DNA of 64,000 bases from a virus, in IMG/VR virus record IMGVR_UViG_3300025073_000025, positions 1 to 64,000 of that record; one strand, given 5' to 3'. Made by a program: the position numbers and the translations under genes. The notes under the pieces are model-generated. The model saw only the letters and a list, made by a program, of their open reading frames with translations. It did not search any database and was not told the DNA's origin. Below are positions 7,460-15,215 of the stretch, piece by piece; position 1 is the stretch's first letter, and the number at the start of each line of letters is the position of its first letter.

Positions 7460-7653
7460 TACTTTACAACCGCAAAAATTCTTCTCACTATGTCCCGTGG
7501 TACATCAATGATAGTTATTCCATCGTCTATATATAAGAAGTAATTGTCAAAAGTATCAATTATACCAAAAACCTTTGTCCCATCTAGAAGTTGAAGTCCG
7601 ACAAACACACCTTCTTTATATATTTGATATTTTTTTTCTTTCTTTTCAACCAT
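7459..7653 (-). CDS. Small Hfq/Sm-like protein (putative)
   Basis: The 64-residue protein resembles one Sm-fold unit. After a basic start, VFVGLQLLDGTKVFGIIDTFD matches the Sm1 pattern (alternating hydrophobics, DG, G, then FD), and a short turn is followed by ITIIDVPRDIVRRIF in the place of Sm2. The length equals that of a minimal Hfq monomer. The call is by pattern only, and the KH of Hfq is not obvious (PRD occupies that place). If right, it would be an RNA-binding ring of phage origin. It is encoded between the RecB-like nuclease and a GIY-YIG nuclease. Confidence 0.45.
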   Translation of the reverse strand: MVEKKEKKYQIYKEGVFVGLQLLDGTKVFGIIDTFDNYFLYIDDGITIIDVPRDIVRRIFAVVK

Positions 7654-7655
7654 TT

Positions 7656-8834
7656 TTACTTTCTCGAAGAAGTCCTTTTTCCCCTCAACTTAAAAAAGGA
7701 ATTGTTAAAAGAAACTTCGGCACTATTTAAGACTTCCTCTGAATACTCTGGGTGATCCACTAAAAACCGCTCTAAACCCTTAGTATTTACGGAAAAGAAC
7801 TGCAAACAGTCTTCTAGCGGGATAACTTTAGCTACAGCCTGCGTATTGTATGACACACGACTGTTTTGGACTCTGTACAGTTCTTTTTCGTCACCAGAAA
7901 TACCGGAAGAATCTCTATCCATGGCAGTCTTTGAAATATGCATTTTTAAATCCCTATCGTGAGAGTCTATGATTCGTTTTATCTTGCCGAAGTTTTCCCA
8001 TTCTTCTATAAGCTCCTGATCAGAGCACACACCATAAGGCTTTATTAATAAGTCGGGGTCAGATACTACCTTCTGGAAAGCAGCACAATAATTCTTATAC
8101 TCACACCACCCACAGAACTCATTAATAGAAGGCTTAACCTTCTCAAATGATAGCTGTTTAATTTCCTCATAGATGCAATCTAACTGACTTTCAAACGAAA
8201 CTCTCTGTACCGAGGTTCTATGTGTAATAACAGGCTCTAATCGTAAATAATCTAGAACAAGTATCCTATTTTTGTATTGGGGGTACAGGATACTAACCAC
8301 CAAATCATACAGGGAAAGCTGCTCGTCATGATCGGCTTCCTCTTGGGTAAATGCCATACGACTAGTTTTATAATCCAATATTACTATAGTATCTTTATCT
8401 AATTCTATAAGTTTATCTATGGCTCCCAAAAGTGGGGTACCTTTTTTGGTAGAGACAGGTACCTCAGGATTCTCATAAGGTCTACCAAAGATTACCTCCA
8501 AACCAATTACTTTTTCGCTAGGATCAAACTTGTCCAACCGGCTCTTCAACATCAACCGACCTTCATCATAGAGAGATTGGTCCGAAAGGTGATTTTGAAC
8601 TGCCGATTTCATAAAAACATCTATTACGTAATCGTAGTCATCCTGATTAGGAAGCCTTCCTTGGTTTCCTAGTCTTTTATACATCTGTTCCAGGGCTTCG
8701 TGAACTGCTGACCCAAAAGCCATAGAATCCCTAGAGACTAGGGGAGCTTTATCTGAATAATACTTAAAATAAAACTTTTGTAAACATTGGAGAAACAATT
8801 TCATGGCGGTAGCAGACACAGATCGATTTTGCAT
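7656..8834 (-). CDS. PD-(D/E)XK nuclease, RecB/Cas4/AddB type with Fe-S cysteines
   Basis: The 392-residue protein shows the RecB-family nuclease motifs in order: GSAVHEALE (motif with H45), GAIDKLIEL (D140), VILDYKTSR (D154, K156), and QLSLYDLV. C17 near the N-terminus and C241, C244, C250 near residue 245 give the four-cysteine pattern of Fe-S RecB/Cas4/AddB exonucleases. There is no helicase domain. In phages such proteins process DNA ends in recombination and replication, which fits its place beside the RuvC-like protein and downstream of RecA. Confidence 0.85.
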   Translation of the reverse strand: MQNRSVSATAMKLFLQCLQKFYFKYYSDKAPLVSRDSMAFGSAVHEALEQMYKRLGNQGRLPNQDDYDYVIDVFMKSAVQNHLSDQSLYDEGRLMLKSRLDKFDPSEKVIGLEVIFGRPYENPEVPVSTKKGTPLLGAIDKLIELDKDTIVILDYKTSRMAFTQEEADHDEQLSLYDLVVSILYPQYKNRILVLDYLRLEPVITHRTSVQRVSFESQLDCIYEEIKQLSFEKVKPSINEFCGWCEYKNYCAAFQKVVSDPDLLIKPYGVCSDQELIEEWENFGKIKRIIDSHDRDLKMHISKTAMDRDSSGISGDEKELYRVQNSRVSYNTQAVAKVIPLEDCLQFFSVNTKGLERFLVDHPEYSEEVLNSAEVSFNNSFFKLRGKRTSSRK

Positions 8835-8845
8835 TTTTTAAACTC

Positions 8846-9322
8846 CTATTTTGTAGTTACAAACAAGCACAGAGCCAGTGCGTCAGTTATATCATTACGC
8901 TTATTAAAGTCTTCTTTTTTCCACGGAAGCTTGAACCTTTCTACAACAAATGTATATGTTGATTTTTTGTCTTGTGTTCCTACTTTGGAACGTATTTTTT
9001 TTACTGTTTGAAGTTGTGGTTCTATTTTTGAATTAGATTTTACTGCTTCTATAGCCACACCAGAAAATCTAGATAATAGTTTAAGAGTACTAACATTACG
9101 CTGTAAAAACACGTCTTCTATTATTACTATATCTGGTTTAGTTTTATCTAAAATTTCTATTAATTTAACCCTAAAAAATTCTAGTTTTTCGGCAAGAGTT
9201 AAATTCTTTTCTGGACTTATTATACCATAATAACATTCTTCTTTTAAATAAAATCTATTATTTATTGTAAGTGCCCAACCGGTACTGGATGAAGATACAT
9301 CTAATCCTAATATTCTTGACAT
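8846..9322 (-). CDS. RuvC-like Holliday junction resolvase
   Basis: The 158-residue protein is of normal RuvC length and has its acidic residues in order: GLDVSSSSTGWA (D8), IVIIEDVF (E69), and NDITDALAL (D144, D147). It is a metal-dependent nuclease acting on four-way junctions, probably to resolve recombination intermediates before packaging. No clear Shine-Dalgarno precedes the ATG, so translation may be coupled to the dnaJ gene, whose stop is four bases away. Confidence 0.85.
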   Translation of the reverse strand: MSRILGLDVSSSSTGWALTINNRFYLKEECYYGIISPEKNLTLAEKLEFFRVKLIEILDKTKPDIVIIEDVFLQRNVSTLKLLSRFSGVAIEAVKSNSKIEPQLQTVKKIRSKVGTQDKKSTYTFVVERFKLPWKKEDFNKRNDITDALALCLFVTTK

Positions 9323-9326
9323 TTTT

Positions 9327-10163
9327 TTAATTATCTATATACTTTTTGAGTATTTCCTTTTCTTCTTCTGTTATCTGTTCTAAATTTATTTTTGGGGTTA
9401 AAATATTTGTTATTATTATTAAATTTCCTTTTTCCCCGCCGTTAATTCCTGGTGCCCCCTTACCTTCTACTATAATAACACCACCATTTTCATTATTGGA
9501 ATATACAAACCCTCTTGGAATAGTAACAAAGTATTCAAACTCATTACTACACTTACCAGAACCAGAACACTCAGGACACTGTTCACTAGGAGCCAACCCA
9601 AGGCCTCTACAAGAAGAGCAAGGCTGACTCATACGAAGCATACCATGGGATATAAACTGCTGGCCTGAGCCCCCACAAGTACTGCACGGGGTATCATACT
9701 TAAGATAGCCATACCCCGCACAATTTGGACATCCAGAGTCAAATTTTAACCTACCAGAAAACTCTCCACCAAATATTGCTGAGTAAAGAGTAGTGTCATA
9801 CTTAATTCTTACATCCTTCCCACGAGCTACTACCTTAGGATTTGGTTTTGGTCTTTGTCTGGGACCACTAGCACCAAATCCAAAATGTGCACCAAAAATA
9901 TCATCAAAATTAGTACTAGTCCAGGAATTAAATCCAGGTCCCCCATTAAAACCAGGGTTTTCTAATGAAAAATCATACTGTTGTCGTTTTTCAGAGTCTC
10001 CTAAAACCCCATAAGCCTCAGAAACCTTCTTAAACTTCTCTTCAGCTTCTGGGTCATCCTTATTTATATCTGGATGGGTTTCCTTAGCTTTCTTTCTATA
10101 GGCTTTTTTTATCTCATCTTCTGAGGCCTCTTTAGACGCGCCTAACACATCATAAAAAGTCAT
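9327..10163 (-). CDS. dnaJ: DnaJ-type co-chaperone
   Basis: The 278-residue protein has a J domain with HPD at 30-32, a Gly/Phe-rich stretch (about 70-105), a zinc domain with four CxxCxGxG-type repeats ([32 protein letters not shown], about 145-208) and a shortened C-terminal substrate domain ending soon after GEKGNLIII. It is thus a class I DnaJ about 100 residues shorter than the usual form. It would recruit the host DnaK to phage substrates such as the replisome or virion proteins; no DnaK is encoded here. It overlaps the GIY-YIG gene by four bases (ATGA). Confidence 0.9.
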   Translation of the reverse strand: MTFYDVLGASKEASEDEIKKAYRKKAKETHPDINKDDPEAEEKFKKVSEAYGVLGDSEKRQQYDFSLENPGFNGGPGFNSWTSTNFDDIFGAHFGFGASGPRQRPKPNPKVVARGKDVRIKYDTTLYSAIFGGEFSGRLKFDSGCPNCAGYGYLKYDTPCSTCGGSGQQFISHGMLRMSQPCSSCRGLGLAPSEQCPECSGSGKCSNEFEYFVTIPRGFVYSNNENGGVIIVEGKGAPGINGGEKGNLIIITNILTPKINLEQITEEEKEILKKYIDN

Positions 10164-10996
10164 TTTTTCACCGGTGTTAGGAGGGCCCTCTCAAGGGACC
10201 AACCCAACTTTTTTACACGAGAAGCTAGTGTTGTTTGGTCTATATTATATTCTCTGGACCAGTCGGACAACGGTTGGGATTTTCCATTGTAAGACCAACA
10301 TTTAGCCCGTTTATAGCATGGGCTCTTCACCCCTGTGCGTCCCCACATAGGGTTATTCTTACCCATTAGGGACTCAGACCGCTTACGCTTGTATTCTTCT
10401 GTACGATGTTTACCATAATTAGGGCTATCCTTTCCTGTACGGCCAAACAGCGGGTGATTCTCCCCTAAAAGCTTTCCCTTATTAGACTTAGATATCCTCC
10501 GTTTGGTTTCTTCTGGACGTGGTTTACCAAAATTTGGGCTACTTTCACCTGTACGACCGTACATTGGGTTTTTCTCACCTGTGCAACCGTACATTGGGTG
10601 TTTCTCACCTGTCCTACCATACATTGGGTTTTTCTCCCCTAAAAGCTTTCCCTTATTAGACTTAGATATCTTCTGCCTAGTTTTCTCTAAAACTTCCCGC
10701 CCACGAGTATTACCCGCTGTAGGACAAATATTATATTCAGGATGTAGCTCATCTATCCAACGCTGTTCCACGGTAATAAGTTCACACTTATCTATTACGT
10801 CCTCCAAAACACCAAAATAGAAGTTACCCTCACCATATTTGTTCCAAGCGTTCTGTAGATGTAAAGAGTGATGACTACCTTTATTTAGTTGCCTTTTGTG
10901 CTCGTGCCATCTCGCCTCAAAATCTATAGTTGACCCAATGTATATTTTCCCATTAATTAAATTACAAATGCAATATATTCCTGATTTAACAACCAC
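10160..10996 (-). CDS. GIY-YIG homing endonuclease with a NUMOD3 array
   Basis: A GTG start at 10996 follows GAGGAA. The 278-residue protein has a GIY-YIG domain ([18 protein letters not shown] in ARWHEH, E in [10 protein letters not shown]), a run of about eight NUMOD3-like motifs of the form [10 protein letters not shown], and one C-terminal helix-turn-helix module ([14 protein letters not shown]...[12 protein letters not shown]) also found twice in the nuclease at 6713. The NUMOD3 array is partly built from 30-bp tandem repeats and a 39-bp exact duplication. It sits between a zinc-ribbon gene and dnaJ. It is a mobile intruder rather than part of the replication machinery. Confidence 0.9.
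   Translation of the reverse strand: MVVKSGIYCICNLINGKIYIGSTIDFEARWHEHKRQLNKGSHHSLHLQNAWNKYGEGNFYFGVLEDVIDKCELITVEQRWIDELHPEYNICPTAGNTRGREVLEKTRQKISKSNKGKLLGEKNPMYGRTGEKHPMYGCTGEKNPMYGRTGESSPNFGKPRPEETKRRISKSNKGKLLGENHPLFGRTGKDSPNYGKHRTEEYKRKRSESLMGKNNPMWGRTGVKSPCYKRAKCWSYNGKSQPLSDWSREYNIDQTTLASRVKKLGWSLERALLTPVKK
10458..10670 (-). repeat. 39-bp exact direct repeat inside the GIY-YIG gene
   Basis: The 39 bases at 10458-10496 recur exactly at 10632-10670, 174 bases (58 codons) away and in the same frame. Both copies encode the KLLGE part of the NUMOD3 region and the ISKSNKGK segment. This indicates recent internal duplication of the DNA-binding array. Confidence 0.9.
10541..10630 (-). repeat. 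Three 30-bp tandem repeats coding NUMOD3 units
   Basis: Three successive 30-base units (10541, 10571, 10601) differ by a few substitutions and encode ten-residue units of the type [10 protein letters not shown]. They lie between the two 39-bp copies. Confidence 0.85.
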
Positions 10997-11002
10997 GAGC
11001 TA

Positions 11003-11191
11003 TTATTCCTCACCAGCACCAAGAACAACCCAAACATTTCCACACTCGGGGCAAATGTACTCAACTGTCCCCCCATTATCGAACAAAGAAATATAGGTGC
11101 TGTCACAAAAAGGACACGTAACGTCAGAATCATAAAAAGCAGTAAGATGACTTACTGAAACATCAAAATCAATCGTCTGTTTTGTTAACAT
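11003..11191 (-). CDS. Small zinc-ribbon protein
   Basis: The 62-residue protein has two knuckles, CPFCDS and CPECGN, about 22 residues apart with intervening aromatic/hydrophobic positions, the layout of a zinc ribbon. A strong AGGAGG lies before the ATG. It overlaps the end of the preceding gene by 23 bases. The function is not recognised; small ribbons of this type bind nucleic acid or modify RNA polymerase. It lies within the replication operon. Confidence 0.6.
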   Translation of the reverse strand: MLTKQTIDFDVSVSHLTAFYDSDVTCPFCDSTYISLFDNGGTVEYICPECGNVWVVLGAGEE

Positions 11192-11504
11192 AAAAACCCT
11201 CCTCCAAAAGCTTTACTACATTACCAACTATAGTTACTGACCCGAAATTATCCTCCAACAATAGTCCACTAATTACAAAGTATTCCCCTTCTTTTAGATC
11301 TGGATACTTAACTTGATCAAAAAGTAAACGAACCAGCAAAGAAAAGTCAATACGAACATCGTTTTCTATAGTTTTATCTATTACTGTGTTCGACATCTTA
11401 TCCAAGCAAACCTCTAACGCGTGGGGGCCACTAACGTGCTCCCTCTTATACCTTGCTGCCTTCATAAAAACAGGCCCAGCGACACCAAACAAAATATCAT
11501 TCAT
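11169..11504 (-). CDS. Hypothetical protein
   Basis: I place the start at 11504 (MNDILFGVAG), because TAGGAGA precedes it by seven bases and it clears the SSB gene, whereas the longer frame to 11603 would run into SSB. The 111-residue product has no motif I recognise. It is a mix of hydrophobic and acidic segments ending in FYVNKTDD. Position directly after SSB suggests a role in replication or recombination, which is inference only. Confidence 0.6.
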   Translation of the reverse strand: MNDILFGVAGPVFMKAARYKREHVSGPHALEVCLDKMSNTVIDKTIENDVRIDFSLLVRLLFDQVKYPDLKEGEYFVISGLLLEDNFGSVTIVGNVVKLLEEGFYVNKTDD

Positions 11505-11514
11505 CTCGAGTCTC

Positions 11515-11850
11515 CTAGTCAAAGACAATAGTGAAATTACCAACCTGAATCTCAACCCAGTATTTCTTTTCAACAGCACCACACGATTTACAAGGAGAAT
11601 CATACGAACGGCTATTAATGTGTCCCTCTATCTCGAGAGGGGTTTCCTCCGCCAGCTCCGCCAGAGCCTCGGCCGTATCCCCCCACGCGCTTACATTATG
11701 GTATATAAGAGAACTAACCTCTTCTCCGCCTTTCTTATACGTAACAGGGACCGCTAAAGAAGCACTAAACTTTGAATACCCGGTGGGCGTAAAACCCGCC
11801 TTTGGTCTCCTCAAAAAACCCCTCATACGAACGTAATTTAAACCTTCCAT
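11515..11850 (-). CDS. ssb: Single-stranded DNA-binding protein (OB fold)
   Basis: The 111-residue protein matches the SSB OB-fold order: MRGFLRRPKAG at strand 1, FSASLAVPV, a YHNVSAWGDTAEAL helix segment equal to the conserved W.D.AE of SSBs, LEIEGHINSRSY, and WVEIQVGNFTIV at the last strand. It has no acidic C-terminal tail, which usually docks partner proteins. A CKSC pair before the last strand is an unusual insertion and may bind metal. A strong AGGAGG lies upstream, and the gene follows primase by two bases. Confidence 0.75.
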   Translation of the reverse strand: MEGLNYVRMRGFLRRPKAGFTPTGYSKFSASLAVPVTYKKGGEEVSSLIYHNVSAWGDTAEALAELAEETPLEIEGHINSRSYDSPCKSCGAVEKKYWVEIQVGNFTIVFD

Positions 11851-11852
11851 AA

Positions 11853-12881
11853 CTAGCCTCCTATAGAATCCAAAAACATTGAGATCAAACTACTAATTTC
11901 TTCACAAGAAAAATCATCCGGTGATTTTTTATCAGGTAAATAAATTGGTAGTACATTTATCTTCCCTCTGTCCAACAGTTTTCTTGAGACCTCCATCCCT
12001 TTTTTTCCTTCATCATCCCCATCCAATAATAATATAACATTAAATATTCCATATTTAACTAACAAGTTAACTTGTTCTGGCCTTATTGACTTACCCATTA
12101 TAGCAACAACATTTGGAAACCCAGATGAAGAAACATGCCAACAAACCTTGAATCCTTCTACTATTATTATAGATTGTTTGTATTTATTTGTAAACTCTAA
12201 TGCATTATTTAAATTATAAAGTATTTTTCTTTTTTGAAATTTCTCCATTAATAAGTATTTAGAGGCTTTTTCATTGTCTGTTCGCCTTCCACTAACACCC
12301 ACTAGCCTTCCGTGTTCGTCCAATATAGGGATCATTCCTCTATGTACCCCTTTACTATCATACCCAGACCCTAAACGATACTTACTTATAATATCCTCAG
12401 ATATTCCCAGCCCATAAAAATATTCTGCACCATTTTTTTCGTACTTTTCCATAATACTTTCTGGTATTTCCTGCACGGTAGTGTCATCTTCCATGAACCG
12501 TATGAAGCTGTCTTTTTCTAGCTTCTTTTTATGTTTAAGTATGTCCTCATCTTGGTGAGAAGAATTATCAATAGAAATACCCGTCAACATACTAAGATAC
12601 TTTATTGCCTCTACAAAAGAGCATTTATTTGTCTTCATTACCAGCGCGACAACATCATTGTCCAGTCTTCCCGTAGAATCCAGCTCACACCCGTGTGTGT
12701 AACAACAAAATCTCTTCGACTCTTTTTTGAAACAAAAAGCTGTTTTATTATCTCCTCCATGCAAAATACAAGCACACCGTATTTCCGTCTCATTGGAATA
12801 ATGGGCCACAAACCCAAGACTCAATAATAAAGTATCTGGGTCCACACTAGCCTTTATCTTTTCTAATGTTAAAGTATCCAT
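11853..12881 (-). CDS. DNA primase (CHC2 zinc finger and Toprim)
   Basis: The 342-residue protein has a CHC2-type zinc finger (C36/C38, H41, C59/C60, C65), a middle section, and a Toprim domain with VEGFKVCWH (E242) and LLLDGDDEGKKG (D287, D289). It makes RNA primers for lagging-strand synthesis with the helicase encoded upstream. It is shorter than bacterial DnaG because the helicase-binding C-terminal domain is missing. A GNRA-type hairpin (12894-12907) lies just before its Shine-Dalgarno AGAGGT. Confidence 0.9.
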   Translation of the reverse strand: MDTLTLEKIKASVDPDTLLLSLGFVAHYSNETEIRCACILHGGDNKTAFCFKKESKRFCCYTHGCELDSTGRLDNDVVALVMKTNKCSFVEAIKYLSMLTGISIDNSSHQDEDILKHKKKLEKDSFIRFMEDDTTVQEIPESIMEKYEKNGAEYFYGLGISEDIISKYRLGSGYDSKGVHRGMIPILDEHGRLVGVSGRRTDNEKASKYLLMEKFQKRKILYNLNNALEFTNKYKQSIIIVEGFKVCWHVSSSGFPNVVAIMGKSIRPEQVNLLVKYGIFNVILLLDGDDEGKKGMEVSRKLLDRGKINVLPIYLPDKKSPDDFSCEEISSLISMFLDSIGG

Positions 12882-12893
12882 TTTACCTCTTGT

Positions 12894-12907
12894 GCGGCTT
12901 TCGCCGC
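12894..12907 (-). promoter_or_regulatory. GCGGC-GAAA-GCCGC hairpin before the primase RBS
   Basis: In the 38-base gap before the primase gene the minus strand carries a perfect five-pair stem closed by a GAAA (GNRA) tetraloop, ending three bases before AGAGGT. It is too short for an intrinsic terminator and no U-run follows. It could tune translation or RNA stability. Confidence 0.5.
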
Positions 12908-12919
12908 GAAAATAAGAGA

Positions 12920-13330
12920 TTAAACTCCTGGCACATAACCAAGAACATCAAAAATTACTTTGGCAATACTGTCTACTGTTTCATCTGGTACTTTGTTTCT
13001 AAACGCAGGAACGGTCTCAACAACCTCCTTTACTTTTTCTGTAATAAGTTCCTTAGCTTCAACAAAGGGCTTTCCCTCCTTCTTAAGCTTAAGTGCCTCT
13101 AACCCCACCTTAGAAAGTAAATCGAATAACACCATAAAATCATGAGCATCCAACTTATCTGGGTCGTCCTTAAACATGCCCCTCAAATAGAAGGATACCG
13201 CTGATAATAGTCCTAAAACACCACCGGCTACAACGGGATTTTTAGCTCCCCACTTATAAATCACAAAAACAAGAAAACCAACCACTAAAACAATCCCTAG
13301 AGCAATAAGAACAGTAACTAATGTTGACAT
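12920..13330 (-). CDS. Small membrane protein (two predicted TM helices)
   Basis: The 136-residue protein begins with a hydrophobic helix (about 5-27, ending VIYKWG) and a second one (about 31-53, VVAGGVLGLLSAVSFYL), followed by a charged helical region with an ELITEKVKEVVETV stretch. A very strong AGGAGG precedes it. The shape resembles some small phage holins (N-terminal TM, charged helical tail), but it lies between helicase and primase, so a membrane-associated replication role is equally possible. I cannot decide. Confidence 0.6.
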   Translation of the reverse strand: MSTLVTVLIALGIVLVVGFLVFVIYKWGAKNPVVAGGVLGLLSAVSFYLRGMFKDDPDKLDAHDFMVLFDLLSKVGLEALKLKKEGKPFVEAKELITEKVKEVVETVPAFRNKVPDETVDSIAKVIFDVLGYVPGV

Positions 13331-14761
13331 CTATCTTCCTCCTAATTTTGTAACTTCTTCCTCAAGTTGTTTTTGTTCCAAAAATGCAGCTGAAGACTGT
13401 GCTCTGGCTTCTTTTATTGTCAATGTGGGAAAATTAACTTCCAAGTCTATACCACTATATAAGCTTCTGCTGCCTCTGCTGTCAAGAATTTGTAAACGAT
13501 GTGTCCCACTTCTACCCCCCTCTTTATCTATTTCTGCCCTTGTTTTTCTACTCATAGCCATCAATGTAGAACAATATCTCAAAATTTTATCCGAATCGGC
13601 AATGTCCCCGGAACCAACCAATGATTTCCCCTCAGCCCCACGGTTTAATTGCACCGCAGATATTCCAGCTATACCCAATATACCCGCCGTGTCCTTCAAA
13701 CCACTTGTTATATATCCAAGAGTTTGGGTTTCGTTAAACTTATCTTCCATATCTGTCATTTTGATGTAATCATATATAAATACACCTATATTATTTTTAG
13801 CTTTATACTTCCGTATTAAGCCCTTAAGTTCTTCTATTCTATACCCTGGTGTGTATTTATGGATAAATTTCATTTTATTCATTATTTCTACACCATAGTA
13901 TACAGACTTCATAACATTCTCGTCATTAATGTAAAGCCCATTAAGTATTACACGTTCAGGAACACCTGATATGATTGATAAAGCTCTTGTCTGTTGTTCT
14001 TCTTTACTCATTTCTGTATCTAAATATAATACAGGAAGTTTTTCATGTAAACAAATATGTATACCCCAATTTAATAACAATGTACTTTTTCCTGTTTTTG
14101 GCCGCGCGGCCAAAATTGATAAAGTCCCTGGCTTAAACCCGTTTATAGTGCGGTCCAGTACTTCGAAACCACACCTTATACCTCTAACAGCGGCTGGGTT
14201 TGATTCAAATTCTTTTAACCTTTCCTCCAGACCAGCTACCAAATCTTGTCCATCATCAACCTTTAATGTATCCAAAGAAAGATTCAAAATCTGGTTTTCC
14301 ACAGACGACATAACCTCAGAAGCCGTCTTATTTTCAGAAACACTAGTTTTTACAGACTCAACATTCAATCTTAAGACCCTCTCCAGCTTAAATAACAAAG
14401 AGGCATCTAGAACTTGTTTTACATACACCTCTAAATTTGACTGACTAATCTCTGACCTAAAAAGAGCGTCTATATATTTATAGCCCCCTATATCTTCTAA
14501 AACGCCCATATTCTCAGCAAAAGAAATAACAGTAGGCAAATCGAACTCTTCTGTACCCAAAGAATGCACAGATAACATAGTTATAAATAAAGCACGGTTT
14601 CCTGGGTCCAGAAAATCCTCATGAAAAAGTTTTGAGGAAACATCAATAAAAGTTGAATAATTTTGTAAGCATAAAGATAGCAAAGCTCTCTCAGCCGCTG
14701 GCTTTGAATACCAATCGGCTGAAGGCACATTTACTGAAATACTATCCTCTAGTTTTCTCAT
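13331..14761 (-). CDS. dnaB: Replicative DNA helicase, DnaB family
   Basis: The 476-residue protein has the DnaB N-terminal domain (AAERALLSLCLQN, FHEDFLDPGNR) and a RecA-like C-terminal domain: AARPKTGKST (Walker A, about 218-227), PVLYLDTEMSKEE, VFIYDYIKM (Walker B) and a SAVQLNRG sensor. Length equals that of DnaB. It unwinds DNA 5'-3' ahead of the fork together with the primase. The codons for the Walker A segment contain a 20-bp perfect palindrome (14096-14115). It overlaps the upstream gene by 20 bases. Confidence 0.93.
   Translation of the reverse strand: MRKLEDSISVNVPSADWYSKPAAERALLSLCLQNYSTFIDVSSKLFHEDFLDPGNRALFITMLSVHSLGTEEFDLPTVISFAENMGVLEDIGGYKYIDALFRSEISQSNLEVYVKQVLDASLLFKLERVLRLNVESVKTSVSENKTASEVMSSVENQILNLSLDTLKVDDGQDLVAGLEERLKEFESNPAAVRGIRCGFEVLDRTINGFKPGTLSILAARPKTGKSTLLLNWGIHICLHEKLPVLYLDTEMSKEEQQTRALSIISGVPERVILNGLYINDENVMKSVYYGVEIMNKMKFIHKYTPGYRIEELKGLIRKYKAKNNIGVFIYDYIKMTDMEDKFNETQTLGYITSGLKDTAGILGIAGISAVQLNRGAEGKSLVGSGDIADSDKILRYCSTLMAMSRKTRAEIDKEGGRSGTHRLQILDSRGSRSLYSGIDLEVNFPTLTIKEARAQSSAAFLEQKQLEEEVTKLGGR
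14096..14115. repeat. 20-bp perfect palindrome within the helicase Walker A codons
   Basis: TTTT, the 12-base palindrome GGCCGCGCGGCC, and AAAA form a perfect 20-bp inverted repeat without spacer. It is the clearest case of a motif class seen at many other places in the window (GC palindromic core bracketed by T and A tracts). Confidence 0.85.
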
Positions 14762-15215
14762 TTTCCCTAGCCTCTATTTCTTTCTTTAGAACCTGTATAT
14801 ACTGCTCTACCGGCTTTGACATCCCTTTTATAAGGTCCCTCTTTGCGTCAGCTACCCTACCCTGTTGCTCTAACTGTCCAGCCTCCTCGTCTGTCTCTAT
14901 AATAAAACCTCGTTTCTCGGCAACAGTTTTTATTTTACCCAAAGGATCCTGTCTAAGAACACTAAAAATGCGAGACTCCAAGGAATTTCTCCACGCATTT
15001 CCAACAGCCACAACAGAGTTTTCTTCGAACTGCAATGTAATAAAATACTGGGCTAATACAACAATATATTTTCTTAATGTAGTAGCCTCTACAGTATCCA
15101 ATCGAGCAGCATCCAAAGAAAGAACCTCCTCTAGTAATGTGCTATTAGGAGTAACCCTATTAAACATAAATTTTTCAGAAAAAATACCAAGCTCACTCCA
15201 TAAGTCATCAACCAT
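14742..15215 (-). CDS. Hypothetical helical protein next to helicase (possible loader/mediator)
   Basis: The start at 15215 is chosen for its GAGGAGGT site; an upstream start at 15230 lacks one. The 157-residue protein is largely helical, with a charged C-terminal segment around KKEIEARENEK. It lies between a nuclease and the helicase and overlaps both. In phages this position often holds a helicase loader or a recombination mediator of the UvsY kind, which is an inference from position, size and helicity only. I recognise no diagnostic motif. Confidence 0.55.
   Translation of the reverse strand: MVDDLWSELGIFSEKFMFNRVTPNSTLLEEVLSLDAARLDTVEATTLRKYIVVLAQYFITLQFEENSVVAVGNAWRNSLESRIFSVLRQDPLGKIKTVAEKRGFIIETDEEAGQLEQQGRVADAKRDLIKGMSKPVEQYIQVLKKEIEARENEKTRG

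Noticed and set aside
10541-10670. CRISPR-like array
   Set aside because: The 30-bp and 39-bp repeats are in frame and encode NUMOD3 units without variable spacers.
11505-11603. Longer start of the hypothetical protein at 11169
   Set aside because: It would overlap the SSB gene by 89 bases, and TAGGAGA supports the internal start at 11504.
13971-14444. 157-residue plus-strand ORF opposite the helicase
   Set aside because: It is a shadow of the helicase frame, has no ribosome-binding site and no motif. The same applies to all other plus-strand ORFs, for example 14653-15234, 18488-19096 and 38748-39134.
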